64,000 nucleotides of DNA from PGYR01 sp034670025 (GCA_034670025.1 JAXMOE010000001.1:1-64000), one strand, 5' to 3'; shown: positions 7,984 through 17,400, counted from the first letter of the stretch. Translations and numbers: made by a program. The notes: generated by a model not told the origin, from the letters alone.

Positions 7984-9258
7984 ATGGAATTTTTAAATTC
8001 AATATATATACTATTTATAGAAATGGCTCCCTACCTAATGTTGGGGCTTGCCTTCGTTGCTATTCTTGATATTTATATCACCAAAAAATTTGTCAAAGAA
8101 CAGATTGGTGGCAAAGGATTCGGTTCCGTTGTCAAGGCAGCCCTTTTTGGTGTGCCCCTTCCACTTTGCTCTTGCGGCGTTATCCCTACTACTGTATATA
8201 TGGCGGATAGCAAGGCCTCCAAAGGGGCAGTTACTTCGTTTTTGGTGTCCACTCCACAAACTGGAATTGATAGTATAGTCGCTACTTATGGAATGATGGG
8301 GCCTGTGTTTGGGTTCTTCAGACCAATAGCTGCTTTCATTATGGGGGTAACTACTGGGCTTTTTATCAACAAAAAATTCCCACCAGAAGAAGAGAAAAAG
8401 ATATTCAACCTAAATGTGATTAATTCAGCTGAATCGGAAGAAATAGCTGAGCAGAAAAAGCCATTCAAAGAAAAAGCTAAAAACTCCCTGAGATATGCCT
8501 TTGTTGACTTCCTCGACGACATAGTTGTAGAGTTTCTCATCGGTTTAGTCATTGCTGCTGCTATTACTTACTTTTTGCCAGCTGAGTTTTTGGCTGGTAC
8601 TGGGCTAAAATCTGGAATACTGGGAATGTTGCTGATGATTATCATTGGGGTGCCGATGTATGTATGTGCTACGGCATCTATACCAATTGCCCTATCATTG
8701 ATACTCAAAGGGTTTTCCCCGGGTGTTGCATTTGTGTTCTTGGCTGTAGGCCCTGCTACCAATGCTGCCAGTCTTGGGATACTATCTAAGAGTTTGGGAA
8801 AGCAATTGATAATATACTATTTGACTACTCTGATTATACTTTCCATAGTTTTCGGTTACTTGCTCGACTTTGTGTTTGCTTACCTCGGTGTCAATCCGCA
8901 AGATCAACTAGCAGTAGGGCACGGCCACCACGACCACAGCTCTATGGGGCTTATACCTTATGAAGTTCAGATTGTGCTTTCGGTTGCTTTTGCGGCTCTG
9001 GTGCTTGGTTCACTTTACCGTAAGTTCGGTGCTAAGTGGTTTGGTAAATCAGCCGCAGCGGACAGTAGAAATTTCGTGAGTGTGAGCGGTATGACCTGCA
9101 ACCACTGCGTTGCTACCGTAACAGATTCCCTAACTGGTGTAGGTAACATAGGTGAAGTGGAAGTGGACTTGTCACAAGGTAAGGCATATTATACTGGTGA
9201 TGCAGACAAGGCATCTGTCAGAAAAGCAATAGAAGATTGTGGTTATGATGCGAGTTGA
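7984..9258 (+). CDS. Metal-efflux permease (SO_0444/DUF318 family) with C-terminal HMA domain
   Basis: A 424-residue polytopic membrane protein with about eight segments, carrying the conserved GVPLPLCSCGVIPTT loop (56-70) with Cys62 and Cys64. Members of this permease family are linked to copper or zinc efflux. A His-rich loop (GHGHHDHS, about residue 318) precedes the last segment. The last 60 or so residues form a heavy-metal-associated domain with the GMTCNHC metal-binding motif. The fusion implies that the soluble domain hands a soft metal to the channel. The ATG at 7984 (MEFLNSIYILFIEMAP) fits the usual family start; ATGs at 7972 and 7975 and a GTG at 7903 are alternatives. It is monocistronic. 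Confidence 0.82.
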   Translation: MEFLNSIYILFIEMAPYLMLGLAFVAILDIYITKKFVKEQIGGKGFGSVVKAALFGVPLPLCSCGVIPTTVYMADSKASKGAVTSFLVSTPQTGIDSIVATYGMMGPVFGFFRPIAAFIMGVTTGLFINKKFPPEEEKKIFNLNVINSAESEEIAEQKKPFKEKAKNSLRYAFVDFLDDIVVEFLIGLVIAAAITYFLPAEFLAGTGLKSGILGMLLMIIIGVPMYVCATASIPIALSLILKGFSPGVAFVFLAVGPATNAASLGILSKSLGKQLIIYYLTTLIILSIVFGYLLDFVFAYLGVNPQDQLAVGHGHHDHSSMGLIPYEVQIVLSVAFAALVLGSLYRKFGAKWFGKSAAADSRNFVSVSGMTCNHCVATVTDSLTGVGNIGEVEVDLSQGKAYYTGDADKASVRKAIEDCGYDAS

Positions 9259-9284
9259 TTATTGATATCAAGAACCCACTTAGT

Positions 9285-9401
9285 ATGTATGGATCGATAG
9301 ATAATTGGAGATTTAGAGCAGAAATCCTTAATTTGAGTAATCGCTTTGGCTACGCTCAGCACAAGTACTATCCTTACGGAATGCAAATACCAACATCGTA
9401 A
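9285..9401 (+). pseudogene. Possible 3' remnant of an Rhs/YD-repeat gene (38 codons)
   Basis: A short open frame ends in YYPYGMQIPTS. This resembles the YYPFGM motif near the C-terminal core of Rhs/YD-repeat proteins of Bacteroidota. The motif is short, so the assignment is tentative. It lies at the edge of the graveyard region; the rest of 9259-9553 shows no other supportable feature. Confidence 0.25.
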
Positions 9402-9553
9402 ATAGTTAAAGTGATTGCTAGATATTCACCTCGTATTTCAATAAAAACCAAAAGTAAGCTTACTCACACAAGTCACGGCAACGCTCATCTCTCTCTTTCT
9501 CTCTTATTTCACATCGCTATTGTGTTTTCGGCTTGCTTGGTTAATGTTTTTCC

Positions 9554-9904
9554 TTATAGGAAGCCCACGCTTCTCTTCAGCTCTATGGCGAGCTTGTCGG
9601 ATTCGACAAAGTTGCTCGACTTATAGTTTTGGTTCTGCTTCCAGGCGTTAGTAGTACCCATAGTTGCATAGATTATGGTGTCCGTGCCGCTCTTCTGGTT
9701 TATCTTATCTACGGCTTGGGTTACTCGCTCTAGCTTGAATCTGTCTCGCTTGTCAAGCATAGACATCTGCTGATTGTTCGCTGGTTGTAATCCGCTTAGT
9801 AGCACCCCTGCTTTGTAGTATAGTATCCACTTGCAATGTTCTTTTTCGTCTGTTAGTTTCTTCCCTTTATGTTTATCAAAATTGAAGAAAGCTATATCAT
9901 CCAC
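9554..9904 (-). pseudogene. C-terminal fragment of a UmuC-like DNA polymerase V subunit
   Basis: This frame of up to 116 codons has only a GTG as possible start. From about residue 27 it resembles the extreme C terminus of UmuC (DUF4113 region): YYKAGVLLSGLQP, then a Gln-rich clamp-like stretch, AVDKINQKSGTDTI and WKQNQNYKSSNF. In intact UmuC the polymerase palm, fingers and little finger, over 300 residues, precede this part; nothing of them is seen upstream. The fragment is therefore a remnant. UmuC genes often ride on plasmids and integrative elements, which fits the recombinase fragment 220 bases away. Confidence 0.6.
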
Positions 9905-9917
9905 AAAAATGAGAATA

Positions 9918-10143
9918 TCAGATAGTCCTATCTCTTTTATTCGGTGCTGGTGCTGTTCTTGGTGCTATGTCATCAATATTATCATCTTCTCGGTCTAAGT
10001 GCTTTCGCTAGTATTTTAACTGAATCTATTACGTCAACAGATGCGTTTTGAGCGTTTTGCATATACTCGTGTAAACCTTCAACATAGACGTTAAATCTCT
10101 TGGGTGCTGAAGCAAAGCCAACTTGACTAAGAGCGTATACTAG
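9918..10143 (-). pseudogene. Unidentified broken reading frame (frameshifted 3' end)
   Basis: On the minus strand, codons from 10143 to the TGA at 9982-9984 read as plausible protein (LSQVGFASAPKRFNVYVEG, then VDVIDSVKILAKALRP). A one-base shift near 9985 continues as DDNIDDIAPRTAPAPNKRD to a TGA at 9918-9920. This pattern suggests the end of a real gene that has suffered a frameshift. There is no start codon and I do not recognise the family. Its 5' end overlaps the recombinase fragment in another frame, so the two may have been joined by deletion. Confidence 0.4.
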
Positions 10144-10435
10144 TTAAAGTATTAATTTGGATTGTCCACAGTGCTATATCTTGAGTTTCTTCTAACTTCA
10201 TATCATGGAGTTCAACTTTAAAAAAAGCTTGTATTTGGTCTACGTCCAGAAACAGTTGATTACTTTCGACTTCACCGAGTTCTATCATAGTATGAGATAG
10301 ATTGTTATGTAAATCATTTTTAATACCGTAATTTAGGAATGACTTGAATTTTTTAAAATGACCTCTAACCGTATTATGTGAGATCCCTATATCTTCAAGA
10401 TAATCTATAAACCCATTGTGGAAATTAATTGTTAA
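10127..10435 (-). pseudogene. Truncated tyrosine recombinase (integrase) fragment
   Basis: About 102 codons on the minus strand match the core-binding (SAM-like) domain of Bacteroidota phage/transposon integrases: FIDYLEDIGISHNTVRGHFK, KFKSFLNYGIKN, then the transition LFLDVDQIQAFF, where the catalytic domain would start. The frame reaches TSIRS, matching TGLRxSD with the first catalytic Arg, and is cut by a TAG. The His-x-x-Arg box and the tyrosine nucleophile are absent. Upstream it is closed by a TAA right at an inverted-repeat scar (10445-10463). It points to a decayed integrative element beside tRNA-Glu. Confidence 0.6.
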
Positions 10436-10444
10436 TTAAATCTG

Positions 10445-10463
10445 TGTCCACCAAAGTGGGACA
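10445..10463. repeat. Imperfect inverted repeat, possible insertion-sequence end
   Basis: TGTCCAC and GTGGGACA face each other around CAAA. TG...CA termini are typical of several transposon families. The site coincides with the point where the recombinase frame is truncated. No transposase gene is present, so this could be a scar of a deleted insertion sequence, or chance. Confidence 0.3.
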
Positions 10464-10483
10464 GTCCAGATTTTATGAATTAG

Positions 10484-10639
10484 ATGGGTGATGATAAGCT
10501 CTCAGAAGAAAAAATCAACTTTATTGAGATTCTAGTCATTACAAAACATCCAATCATAGACGCTCTAAATAACAATGGATGGGGAATAGAGAAGTGGATT
10601 GTTAGAATGAAGAATACTTTACCGTACGAAGATCATTGA
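10484..10639 (+). CDS. Small hypothetical protein or gene remnant (51 aa)
   Basis: An ATG-started frame of 51 codons encodes an acidic/amphipathic peptide (EEKINFIEILVITKHPIID, NNNGWGIEKWI). I do not recognise it. It lies in the graveyard between the insertion-sequence-like scar and the tRNA-Glu terminator, so it may be a surviving piece of a larger element-borne gene. No promoter or ribosome binding site stands out. Confidence 0.3.
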   Translation: MGDDKLSEEKINFIEILVITKHPIIDALNNNGWGIEKWIVRMKNTLPYEDH

Positions 10640-10711
10640 ATAGTATTAAAACGAAAAAATATAGATTAATTAGATGTTTTGTATACCAAAGTGTATACCG
10701 TTCAAACAGAA

Positions 10712-10749
10712 AAGCCTCTAACTTTAGATAAATTAAAAGTTAGAGGCTT
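10712..10749. terminator. Strong intrinsic terminator downstream of tRNA-Glu
   Basis: A perfect 14-bp stem (10712-10725 with 10736-10749) encloses a 10-base loop. It lies six bases past the 3' end of tRNA-Glu on the minus strand and can act in that direction. It also forms the boundary between the tRNA and the degraded region. Confidence 0.85.
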
Positions 10750-10755
10750 CTTATG

Positions 10756-10827
10756 TGATCCCTAGGGGATTTGAACCCCTGTTGCCGCCGTGAAAGGGCG
10801 GAGTCCTAACCACTAGACGAAGGGACC
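10756..10827 (-). tRNA. tRNA-Glu (anticodon UUC)
   Basis: A 72-base cloverleaf on the minus strand. It has acceptor GGTCCCT/AGGGATC (one G-U pair), the TCTAGTGGTTAGGA D-arm typical of tRNA-Glu, anticodon loop CTTTCAC with TTC and T-arm AGGGG-TTCAAAT-CCCCT. The discriminator is A and CCA is not encoded. Its 3' side faces the recombinase and umuC fragments, as expected if an element once integrated here; I find no duplicated tRNA 3' end within the window. Confidence 0.95.
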
Positions 10828-10942
10828 AGTGCGTCAAAAATTTGAATACAAACTTAAGGATATTTTTTTAATATCCAAAACATTTTTCAAAAAAATATGT
10901 TATATTGTCATTAACTATTTCTAAATAATAAGAATATAAATT

Positions 10943-11899
10943 ATGAATAAATTTACTCTCTTCACTTTTGCTATTTCTGTTATGCTTATAAGCACTCAGT
11001 TTAGCTATTCACAAGGATGTTCCGATGCCGGACTTTGCTCAATTGATGGTGGGCATAGCGATATGGACAATACCACAGAAAAATCTAATATCAATCTATC
11101 ACTTTCTAATTCCATTGGAATAGGCGACAACTCTGTACTGATTAATTCTACTGGAATCAATGTTGCTTATAGCGCAGATGATTTTACTGTGTCGGCTGGT
11201 GTCCCTTTTGCAATTACATCTGGTGATTTGGGTTCGACTAGTGGTCTTGGCGATGTGTTACTTACACTTGGTACTAATCTATATTCTGATGATGATATTA
11301 GCTGGAATGCTACCTTTGGTGGTAAGATAGCAACAAACAATGCTGATTTGAAAAATTCTGATGGTCTGCCTATGCCAATGGTAAACCAGACCAGTCAAGG
11401 TACTAATGATATGATATTCCTTACTTCTCTTAGGTCTGGCAGCTGGCAGTTCACTACTGGTGTACAAACTCCAATGAATAGGAATGAAAATTCTTTTGAT
11501 AATGATATGTCACTTATTGATATTTCGAGTGAATTTGCAGATTATTATAATAAAATTGGAGAATACGAGCCATCACACAAGTTCAAAAGAGGTAGCGATG
11601 CTATGTTCAAATTAGAAAAATTCTTTGAGTTAAATGAAGACCTAAAATTGATGGGTGGTGTACTTCCTGTTTATAGGTTGAGCAATTCCGTTTACGAAGA
11701 AAGAAGAACAGGTAACGATATAGTGGTTAGCGATTCCGACGGTTTGACAGTAAATATAATTGGAAGTATGGACTACAGAGTAAGTAAAGTTAGTTCATTC
11801 AAGCTTAACTTTGGCTTTCCAGTGCTAACAAGAACTGTAAGAGCCGATGGACTGACTCGTGCGTTAGTAGCTACTGTAAGCTATAGTGTTGCTATTTAG
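10943..11899 (+). CDS. Exported beta-barrel-like outer-membrane protein, function unknown
   Basis: A 318-residue protein with a clear signal peptide (MNKFTLFTFAISVMLISTQFSYSQ), followed by a Cys-containing mature N terminus (GCSDAGLCSI). The rest alternates short hydrophobic/polar strands with Asn/Asp/Gly turns, and the last residues (RALVATVSYSVAI) look like a closing membrane beta-strand. The pattern fits an outer-membrane barrel of the transporter/MetA-pathway type. No substrate can be assigned. The 3' end overlaps the convergent MATE gene by eight bases. Confidence 0.6.
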   Translation: MNKFTLFTFAISVMLISTQFSYSQGCSDAGLCSIDGGHSDMDNTTEKSNINLSLSNSIGIGDNSVLINSTGINVAYSADDFTVSAGVPFAITSGDLGSTSGLGDVLLTLGTNLYSDDDISWNATFGGKIATNNADLKNSDGLPMPMVNQTSQGTNDMIFLTSLRSGSWQFTTGVQTPMNRNENSFDNDMSLIDISSEFADYYNKIGEYEPSHKFKRGSDAMFKLEKFFELNEDLKLMGGVLPVYRLSNSVYEERRTGNDIVVSDSDGLTVNIIGSMDYRVSKVSSFKLNFGFPVLTRTVRADGLTRALVATVSYSVAI

Positions 11900-13241
11900 T
11901 ATTCGGTAAGTTCTTAGAGTAGTGCAAAAATCTTAGGAATAGGAATATCCCTGAGAAGCTAAGCCCTGCCAAAAGTCCATACCATATCCCCTCTGGTCCC
12001 ATATCCAAAGTGAAAGCAAAGTAGTAAGATAATGGGATACTAAGCCCCCAATATGCTATTATAATGATTATAGTAGGGATTTTCACGTCTTCCAACCCAC
12101 GCAACACACCCAAGCCGACTGCCTGTGCACCATCTACAATTTGGAAAAATCCTGCTATCATTAGCAGCTGAGTCGAGATGGCTAAAACAACTTCGTCATT
12201 AGTGAAAATCATTGATATTGGTCTGCCAAGGAAAATAAAACAAAGAGCAGTAAACACCATCATTGCCATTCCCATAATATAAGTAGAATACCCAGCAGAA
12301 CGCATTTTTTCATACTTGCCATTCCCAACAAAATTACTAATTCTGATAGTAGCAGCAGTTGCTACGCCTGTTACTGATAGAAACGCCAATGCACTCAAAC
12401 TAACTGCTATCTGGTGAGCTGCAAGTGGATTTGTGCCAATCCAACCCATCATAAAAGTAGCAATCACGAATGAGCTGATTTCCAATACGAATTGAAATCC
12501 AATTGGTACACCTATTTTCAATAGATTGACTATGCTTTCTTTTCTTATTTTTAATCGCTTAGCAGCACGTAAGTAACGAGCAACTCTTTCATCTTTACTA
12601 ATAATATAGAACAAGAATAGTCCCATCAGTGAGCGAGAGATTGTGGTTGCAATACCAGCACCAAACAGTTCCAACCGAGGGAAACCAAACTCACCATATA
12701 TTAATAAATAGTTTAGAACTACGTTAATCAGGTTCCCTGCAAGACCTGCCCACATAGCCGGTTTTGTTAGGGTTACACCTTCTGCAAATTGCTTCAGTGA
12801 CATAAAGTACATAAAAGGCACCATCGATATAGATAGTGTCAGAAAGTAAGGAATAGCGTATTCGACCACATCGGGCGGTTGGTTCAGCTTATCAAAAAAG
12901 TAGGAGGCGGCAACCATTACCAAAGTCAAAAAGAATCCAGTCCAAAGGTAAATGAACTTTCCGTTTTTTAGATAGGATGCTATCTGTCCGTGTCTTTCAT
13001 TACCATAAGCTTTACCAACGGCAGGTGTAAGCCCAATGGACAGACCAATCCCAAATATATATATCATAATGAATACAGTGTTGGCAAGTGATGAAGCAGC
13101 AAGTTGAACACTACTAATATTGCCCACCATTGCATTATCAACCAACGAAGTAGCCATGTGACCTATTTGGCCCAAGACTACTGGTATTCCTATTCGGAGG
13201 TTTTCTTTGTAATGATTCTTATATTCTCTGGAAAATATCAT
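11892..13241 (-). CDS. MATE family multidrug/Na+ antiporter (NorM-like)
   Basis: A 449-residue inner-membrane exporter with about twelve segments in two homologous halves. Both halves start with typical MATE sequences: IGIPVVLGQIGHMATSLVDNAMVG near residue 17 and IGVPIGFQFVLEISSFVIATFMMG in the second half. Family members expel cationic drugs or metabolites in exchange for H+ or Na+. I prefer the ATG at 13241 (MIFSREYKNHY); the upstream ATG at 13265 lies inside the intrinsic terminator of the aldolase gene and would not normally be transcribed with this gene. Confidence 0.9.
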   Translation of the reverse strand: MIFSREYKNHYKENLRIGIPVVLGQIGHMATSLVDNAMVGNISSVQLAASSLANTVFIMIYIFGIGLSIGLTPAVGKAYGNERHGQIASYLKNGKFIYLWTGFFLTLVMVAASYFFDKLNQPPDVVEYAIPYFLTLSISMVPFMYFMSLKQFAEGVTLTKPAMWAGLAGNLINVVLNYLLIYGEFGFPRLELFGAGIATTISRSLMGLFLFYIISKDERVARYLRAAKRLKIRKESIVNLLKIGVPIGFQFVLEISSFVIATFMMGWIGTNPLAAHQIAVSLSALAFLSVTGVATAATIRISNFVGNGKYEKMRSAGYSTYIMGMAMMVFTALCFIFLGRPISMIFTNDEVVLAISTQLLMIAGFFQIVDGAQAVGLGVLRGLEDVKIPTIIIIIAYWGLSIPLSYYFAFTLDMGPEGIWYGLLAGLSFSGIFLFLRFLHYSKNLPNTK

Positions 13242-13251
13242 ACTTTCAAAT

Positions 13252-13277
13252 AAAAATCCCTTCACACAGAAGGGATT
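13252..13277 (-). terminator. Terminator of the aldolase gene
   Basis: On the minus strand AATCCCTT (13277-13270) pairs with AAGGGATT (13262-13255) around a 7-base loop, followed by five T residues. It separates the aldolase transcript from the MATE gene and rules out the upstream MATE start. Confidence 0.85.
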
Positions 13278-13307
13278 AAATAATATCTATAATTTTGTTT
13301 TTTGGCT

Positions 13308-14372
13308 CTATACGATTGTCACTTCATCGGACAAATAAACATCTTGAATAGTGTTAAGTAACTCAACACCTTCATTTATTGGTCTTTGGAATGCTTTTCT
13401 ACCAGAAATTAGTCCAATTCCTCCAGCACGTTTGTTGATTACAGCAGTTGCTACTGCGTCTTGCAAATCATTAGTGCCAGAAGCACCGCCACTGTTAATC
13501 AATCCAGCTCTACCCATATAGCAATTAGCTACTTGGTATCGAGTCAAATCAATCGGGTGATCAGAAACTAATTCTTCATACATAGCTTTATCGTATTTTC
13601 CATAGCTAACACCAGCTTCATTCATAGCCACATAGCCACCATTGTTAGTTGGTTGCTTTTGCTTGATGATGTCAGCTTGTATAGTTACACCTAAGTGGTT
13701 AGCTTGAGCAGTCAAATCTGAAGAAGCGTGATAATCATCACCTTTCTTAAAGTCATTGTTTCTTAGGTAACACCAAAGAACTGTAGCCATACCTAATTCG
13801 TGAGCCCTTTCGAATGCTTCCGCAACTTCAACAATCTGTGCATTGCTCTCGTCAGAACCGAAATAAATAGTAGCACCAACTGCAGCTGCACCCATTTCGT
13901 AAGCTCTATCAACACTACCGAACATAATCTGGTCGAATGTGTTTGGTGATGTCATTAGTTCATTGTGATTAATTTTCACGATGAACGGAATCTTATGAGC
14001 ATACTTACGAGACACCATACCCAATACACCAAAAGTAGAAGCAACTGCATTACAGCCACCTTCTATTGCCAATTTTACTATGTTCTCAGGATCGAAGTAA
14101 TCAGGATTTTTAGTGAAGCTTGCACTACCACTGTGTTCTATTCCTTGATCAACTGGCAATATAGAAGTGTATCCAGTGCCGGCTAATCTACCAGTTTGGA
14201 ATATCCACTCTAAGTTACCCAATACTCTATTATTTCTGTCTGATTGCATAAATATATCATCAACAAATGATGGAGATGGTAAGTGCAATCTTGATTTATC
14301 TATTTTGGGTGAGTCAAATCCTAATAATTCGTCTGACTTATCACCTAATATTTCGCTTATTTTATCAATCAT
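13308..14372 (-). CDS. fbaB: Fructose-bisphosphate aldolase class I (DhnA/FbaB type)
   Basis: A 354-residue Schiff-base aldolase of the archaeal/DhnA type that interconverts fructose 1,6-bisphosphate with dihydroxyacetone phosphate and glyceraldehyde 3-phosphate. Signatures include ILPVDQGIEHSG near the start, PFIVKINHNE, and the lysine-containing VTIQADIIKQKQPT, followed by the phosphate-binding glycine-rich segments INSGGASG and GGIGLISGRKAF. The chosen ATG at 14372 begins MIDKISEIL; the longer version from 14423 adds 17 atypical residues. It is flanked by terminators on both sides, so it is monocistronic. Confidence 0.9.
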   Translation of the reverse strand: MIDKISEILGDKSDELLGFDSPKIDKSRLHLPSPSFVDDIFMQSDRNNRVLGNLEWIFQTGRLAGTGYTSILPVDQGIEHSGSASFTKNPDYFDPENIVKLAIEGGCNAVASTFGVLGMVSRKYAHKIPFIVKINHNELMTSPNTFDQIMFGSVDRAYEMGAAAVGATIYFGSDESNAQIVEVAEAFERAHELGMATVLWCYLRNNDFKKGDDYHASSDLTAQANHLGVTIQADIIKQKQPTNNGGYVAMNEAGVSYGKYDKAMYEELVSDHPIDLTRYQVANCYMGRAGLINSGGASGTNDLQDAVATAVINKRAGGIGLISGRKAFQRPINEGVELLNTIQDVYLSDEVTIV

Positions 14373-14425
14373 TTTTTTTCTCTTTGAATAAACTAACTCT
14401 TCAAAAATAATACAATTAATCACAT

Positions 14426-14452
14426 AAAAAAAGCGGGTGTATAAAACCCGCT
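14426..14452 (-). terminator. Terminator of the vWA protein gene
   Basis: AGCGGGT/ACCCGCT, a 7-bp GC-rich stem with a 7-base loop, is followed on the minus strand by at least six T residues. It lies just past the stop of the 1110-residue secreted protein gene. Confidence 0.9.
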
Positions 14453-14480
14453 AATTTTAATTACTTTTTGTAGCTATTGT

Positions 14481-17400
14481 TTATTTAATCTTAATAAATT
14501 TCAAGTTGTTTGAATAAGGACCAGAACTATACTTAATGAAATAAGCTCCAATAGTCAAGTCACTTACATCCAAATTGAAATCATGAATTCCAAATTTGCC
14601 ATCTGCAAGGTTTACAGTTTTAACTAATTTTCCATAGCTAGTATAAATATCAAGATTGATATTATTATCATAAGGAAGTTCATATTCTAATCTCAGATTA
14701 TCAGAAACTGGGTTTTCACCTATGATGTTGGATGAGAAACCATCTTTTACTACTTCTAAGTCTTGAATTAAAGATCCTGCCAAATTACAACCAAGAAGGA
14801 AAGATTCTACAGAAGTATCATTGATAGTCAAGCAATTCAAGTCAAGCAATTCTGCTTTTACATCAATTACTGACATTGTATCATTACCCAATGTAGTTAA
14901 TAGAGGAAGCTCAAAATTGATTATTCCATCTGTCGAAATTTCTCCAGTGTAAGTAACTGTAATAAAGTTCTCACTTATTTGAGTGGTTAAATCAACCACT
15001 GGTGCCATAGGTAAACTAGAAGTAATGCTTTGCTCAGTCATTGTGTGAGTTCTACCATTATAACTAATAGTTAATGTAAGTTGATTTACATCTATGTCCG
15101 GTCTAATAGTATAGTCGTTGAAATTAATATCAAAATTAATATTAACTACTTCTCCCAAATTCGTTTCATATTCGTTTTTGTCAAAGTTAATCAAACTTGC
15201 TGATTCAGAATTAGCAACTCCAGCAAGTGGTGCAGTGTATTCAAAACCGTTTGAAAAGCTAAAGACAGCATTAGCAATATGGTTGCCTAAGTTACTTGGC
15301 TTGTATGTAATAGTAACTGTTCTTGTACTATTTGCATCAATTGAAAAAGTAGTTTCTTGCAATTCGAAGTTAATATCTGTCAAAATAGAAGTTACATCAA
15401 CTGATTCTGTGGTGTTGTTTTCTAAAACCACTGATTGAGATTCTAACTCACAACTAAGAATTGGCCCAAAATTAGTAACTGCCAATGTCTCCCCATCTCC
15501 TGGTATTGCAGTCCCAGTTATATCAAATTCATTTAAAACGAAAGTTACTGGCTCTGGGCCTTCTGTATTGTCAGCTTCTACTATAACTACTGCATTATTA
15601 ACTCCAACTGCAGTTGGTGAATACAAAACAGGTATATCGATTGTCTGCCCTTTAGTTAGTGTTGTACCAGAAGTGAAGTTTGTCAAATCTAAGCTAATTT
15701 CGGTATCGCTTCCAGCTTTCAATCTTATGTCCTTAACTTCCATTGTCCCAAAATCAGAATTGTTAGTCACTGAAAAAATTTCTGGGTTAGCAACTGTGTT
15801 TACTTTAGTGTCAGCAAAAGTAACATTGTTGCCATTTATTTCTGGTAAGAAACCTATACCTGTCAATTGAGTTGAAAGTGTTTCAGCTCTGTTCTTGATT
15901 TTTACAACCAAATCAATGTTTGTGTTACCTTCTGCGTTTGGAGTAAATGTAATATCAAAACTAGTCTCACCACCGTTAGGACTCAAACTACCATAAGATC
16001 CACTAACATCGCCTATTGAAAATCCTTTAGTGTTGTCAGAAAGTGTAATCTCTTCTATTTCGACAGGGTTTTCGTTAGTGTTAGTTATAGTATAAGTCAT
16101 ATCAACTGGATTGTTAATTCTAACTAAATCCCAATTCATAGGAGAAAGTGCCAAATCAGATTCTATTACATTAGCAGTAATAGAAGAAATAGCTTCACCA
16201 CAATCAGAGATTATACCATAGTTCAAAATAGCTGTTTTAGTACCAGTTGAAGTGGCAGTTATTGTCAACTCCACGTTCATACTTTCACCTGCTGCCAAAG
16301 TAAAATCAGCACCAGCATTACCATTGACTTTTTTAATAGCAAATTCATCCTTATAAGCACCCTCTATAGTGATAGTTCCAGAAATTTCTGCTGTAGAATT
16401 GTTAGTGAAAACGTCTGTCGCTACATAATAGGTGCTACCGGTTAGGTTAATGTTTCCTATTTCAATTGGCTGAACAATTGGGCCACAAGGTGCAACCAAA
16501 TCTACAGGTTCAACAGGGCAGAGGTTAGTTTCAAATTCTAACTTGAAATCTTTTGGTGCATCCGATGGATCTTTTATATAATTTACTGCAAAGGTCTTGC
16601 TATCACCTTCATCTAATACAAAGCCACCTGTGGGCATATTATCAAATTCGGGAATTTCAAAATCAGTATCATCGTTTGTGATATTATATCCTGTTACTAA
16701 GAAATCACCAACTTCTGCGGTTAATGTAATATTCTGAGTAACTGAGCCATTGTTGTCATAGAATAAAGCATCTTTATTTCTCGATACTTCAGCAACTCCT
16801 TTGTCTTCGGGCGGAGTGTATTTTATATTTCTTTGTATTGGGTCGTAAGTAGTTCTAGTAAAAGTAACATCTACGTTTCTTTCTGTTACTTCATCGCATT
16901 CTAATTCCGATTCCCACTCTAACCAACAGACAGTTTGTGATTTAAGGTTGTCAGTTATAACTCTATAAAAATCTCTTAATTCTTGTTCAGTTTTAACATT
17001 CTTGTATAGACCACCAGTAGCTAAACTAATTTGTCTAAGGTCATTTATACTTCCAGTCTCATCTGGGTCGAAAGTAATAGAATAGAACTCTATTCCTTGA
17101 CCTTGAAGATCGTCTATAACTCTTTGTCTTTGAAAAACGGTGCTAGTAGAGGAAGATTGATGTTCACCATCTGTTAAGAAGACAACTACTTTTCTTTCGT
17201 TTGGTGGTCTTGACTTAAATATCTCATTTACATTTTTACCAGACGATTCTTGCCACAAAGGAGCATTGAAATTTGTGGAACCAGTTAATCTATCATAAAA
17301 TGTAAAATCATCTTTAGCATCTTGTGCAGTATAATTCCAATCTCTCCATACTTTCGGGGGTATAGATGATCCAGAAAAAGGAACAATATGTAAAGATGAA

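Noticed and set aside
9411..9626. 71-codon plus-strand open frame
   Set aside because: Composition (runs of Ser/Leu/His) is not protein-like and it overlaps the better supported UmuC fragment on the other strand.
9880..9940. FVDD segment on the minus strand resembling the YxDD motif of reverse transcriptases (retron idea)
   Set aside because: Only four residues match; no other reverse transcriptase motif or structured RNA is nearby, and the adjacent downstream part resembles UmuC.
13242..13265. Longer MATE protein starting at 13265
   Set aside because: The extra eight codons lie within the aldolase terminator hairpin and are not conserved-looking.
14373..14423. Longer aldolase starting at 14423
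   Set aside because: The additional 17 residues do not resemble the family N terminus; MIDKISEIL at 14372 does.
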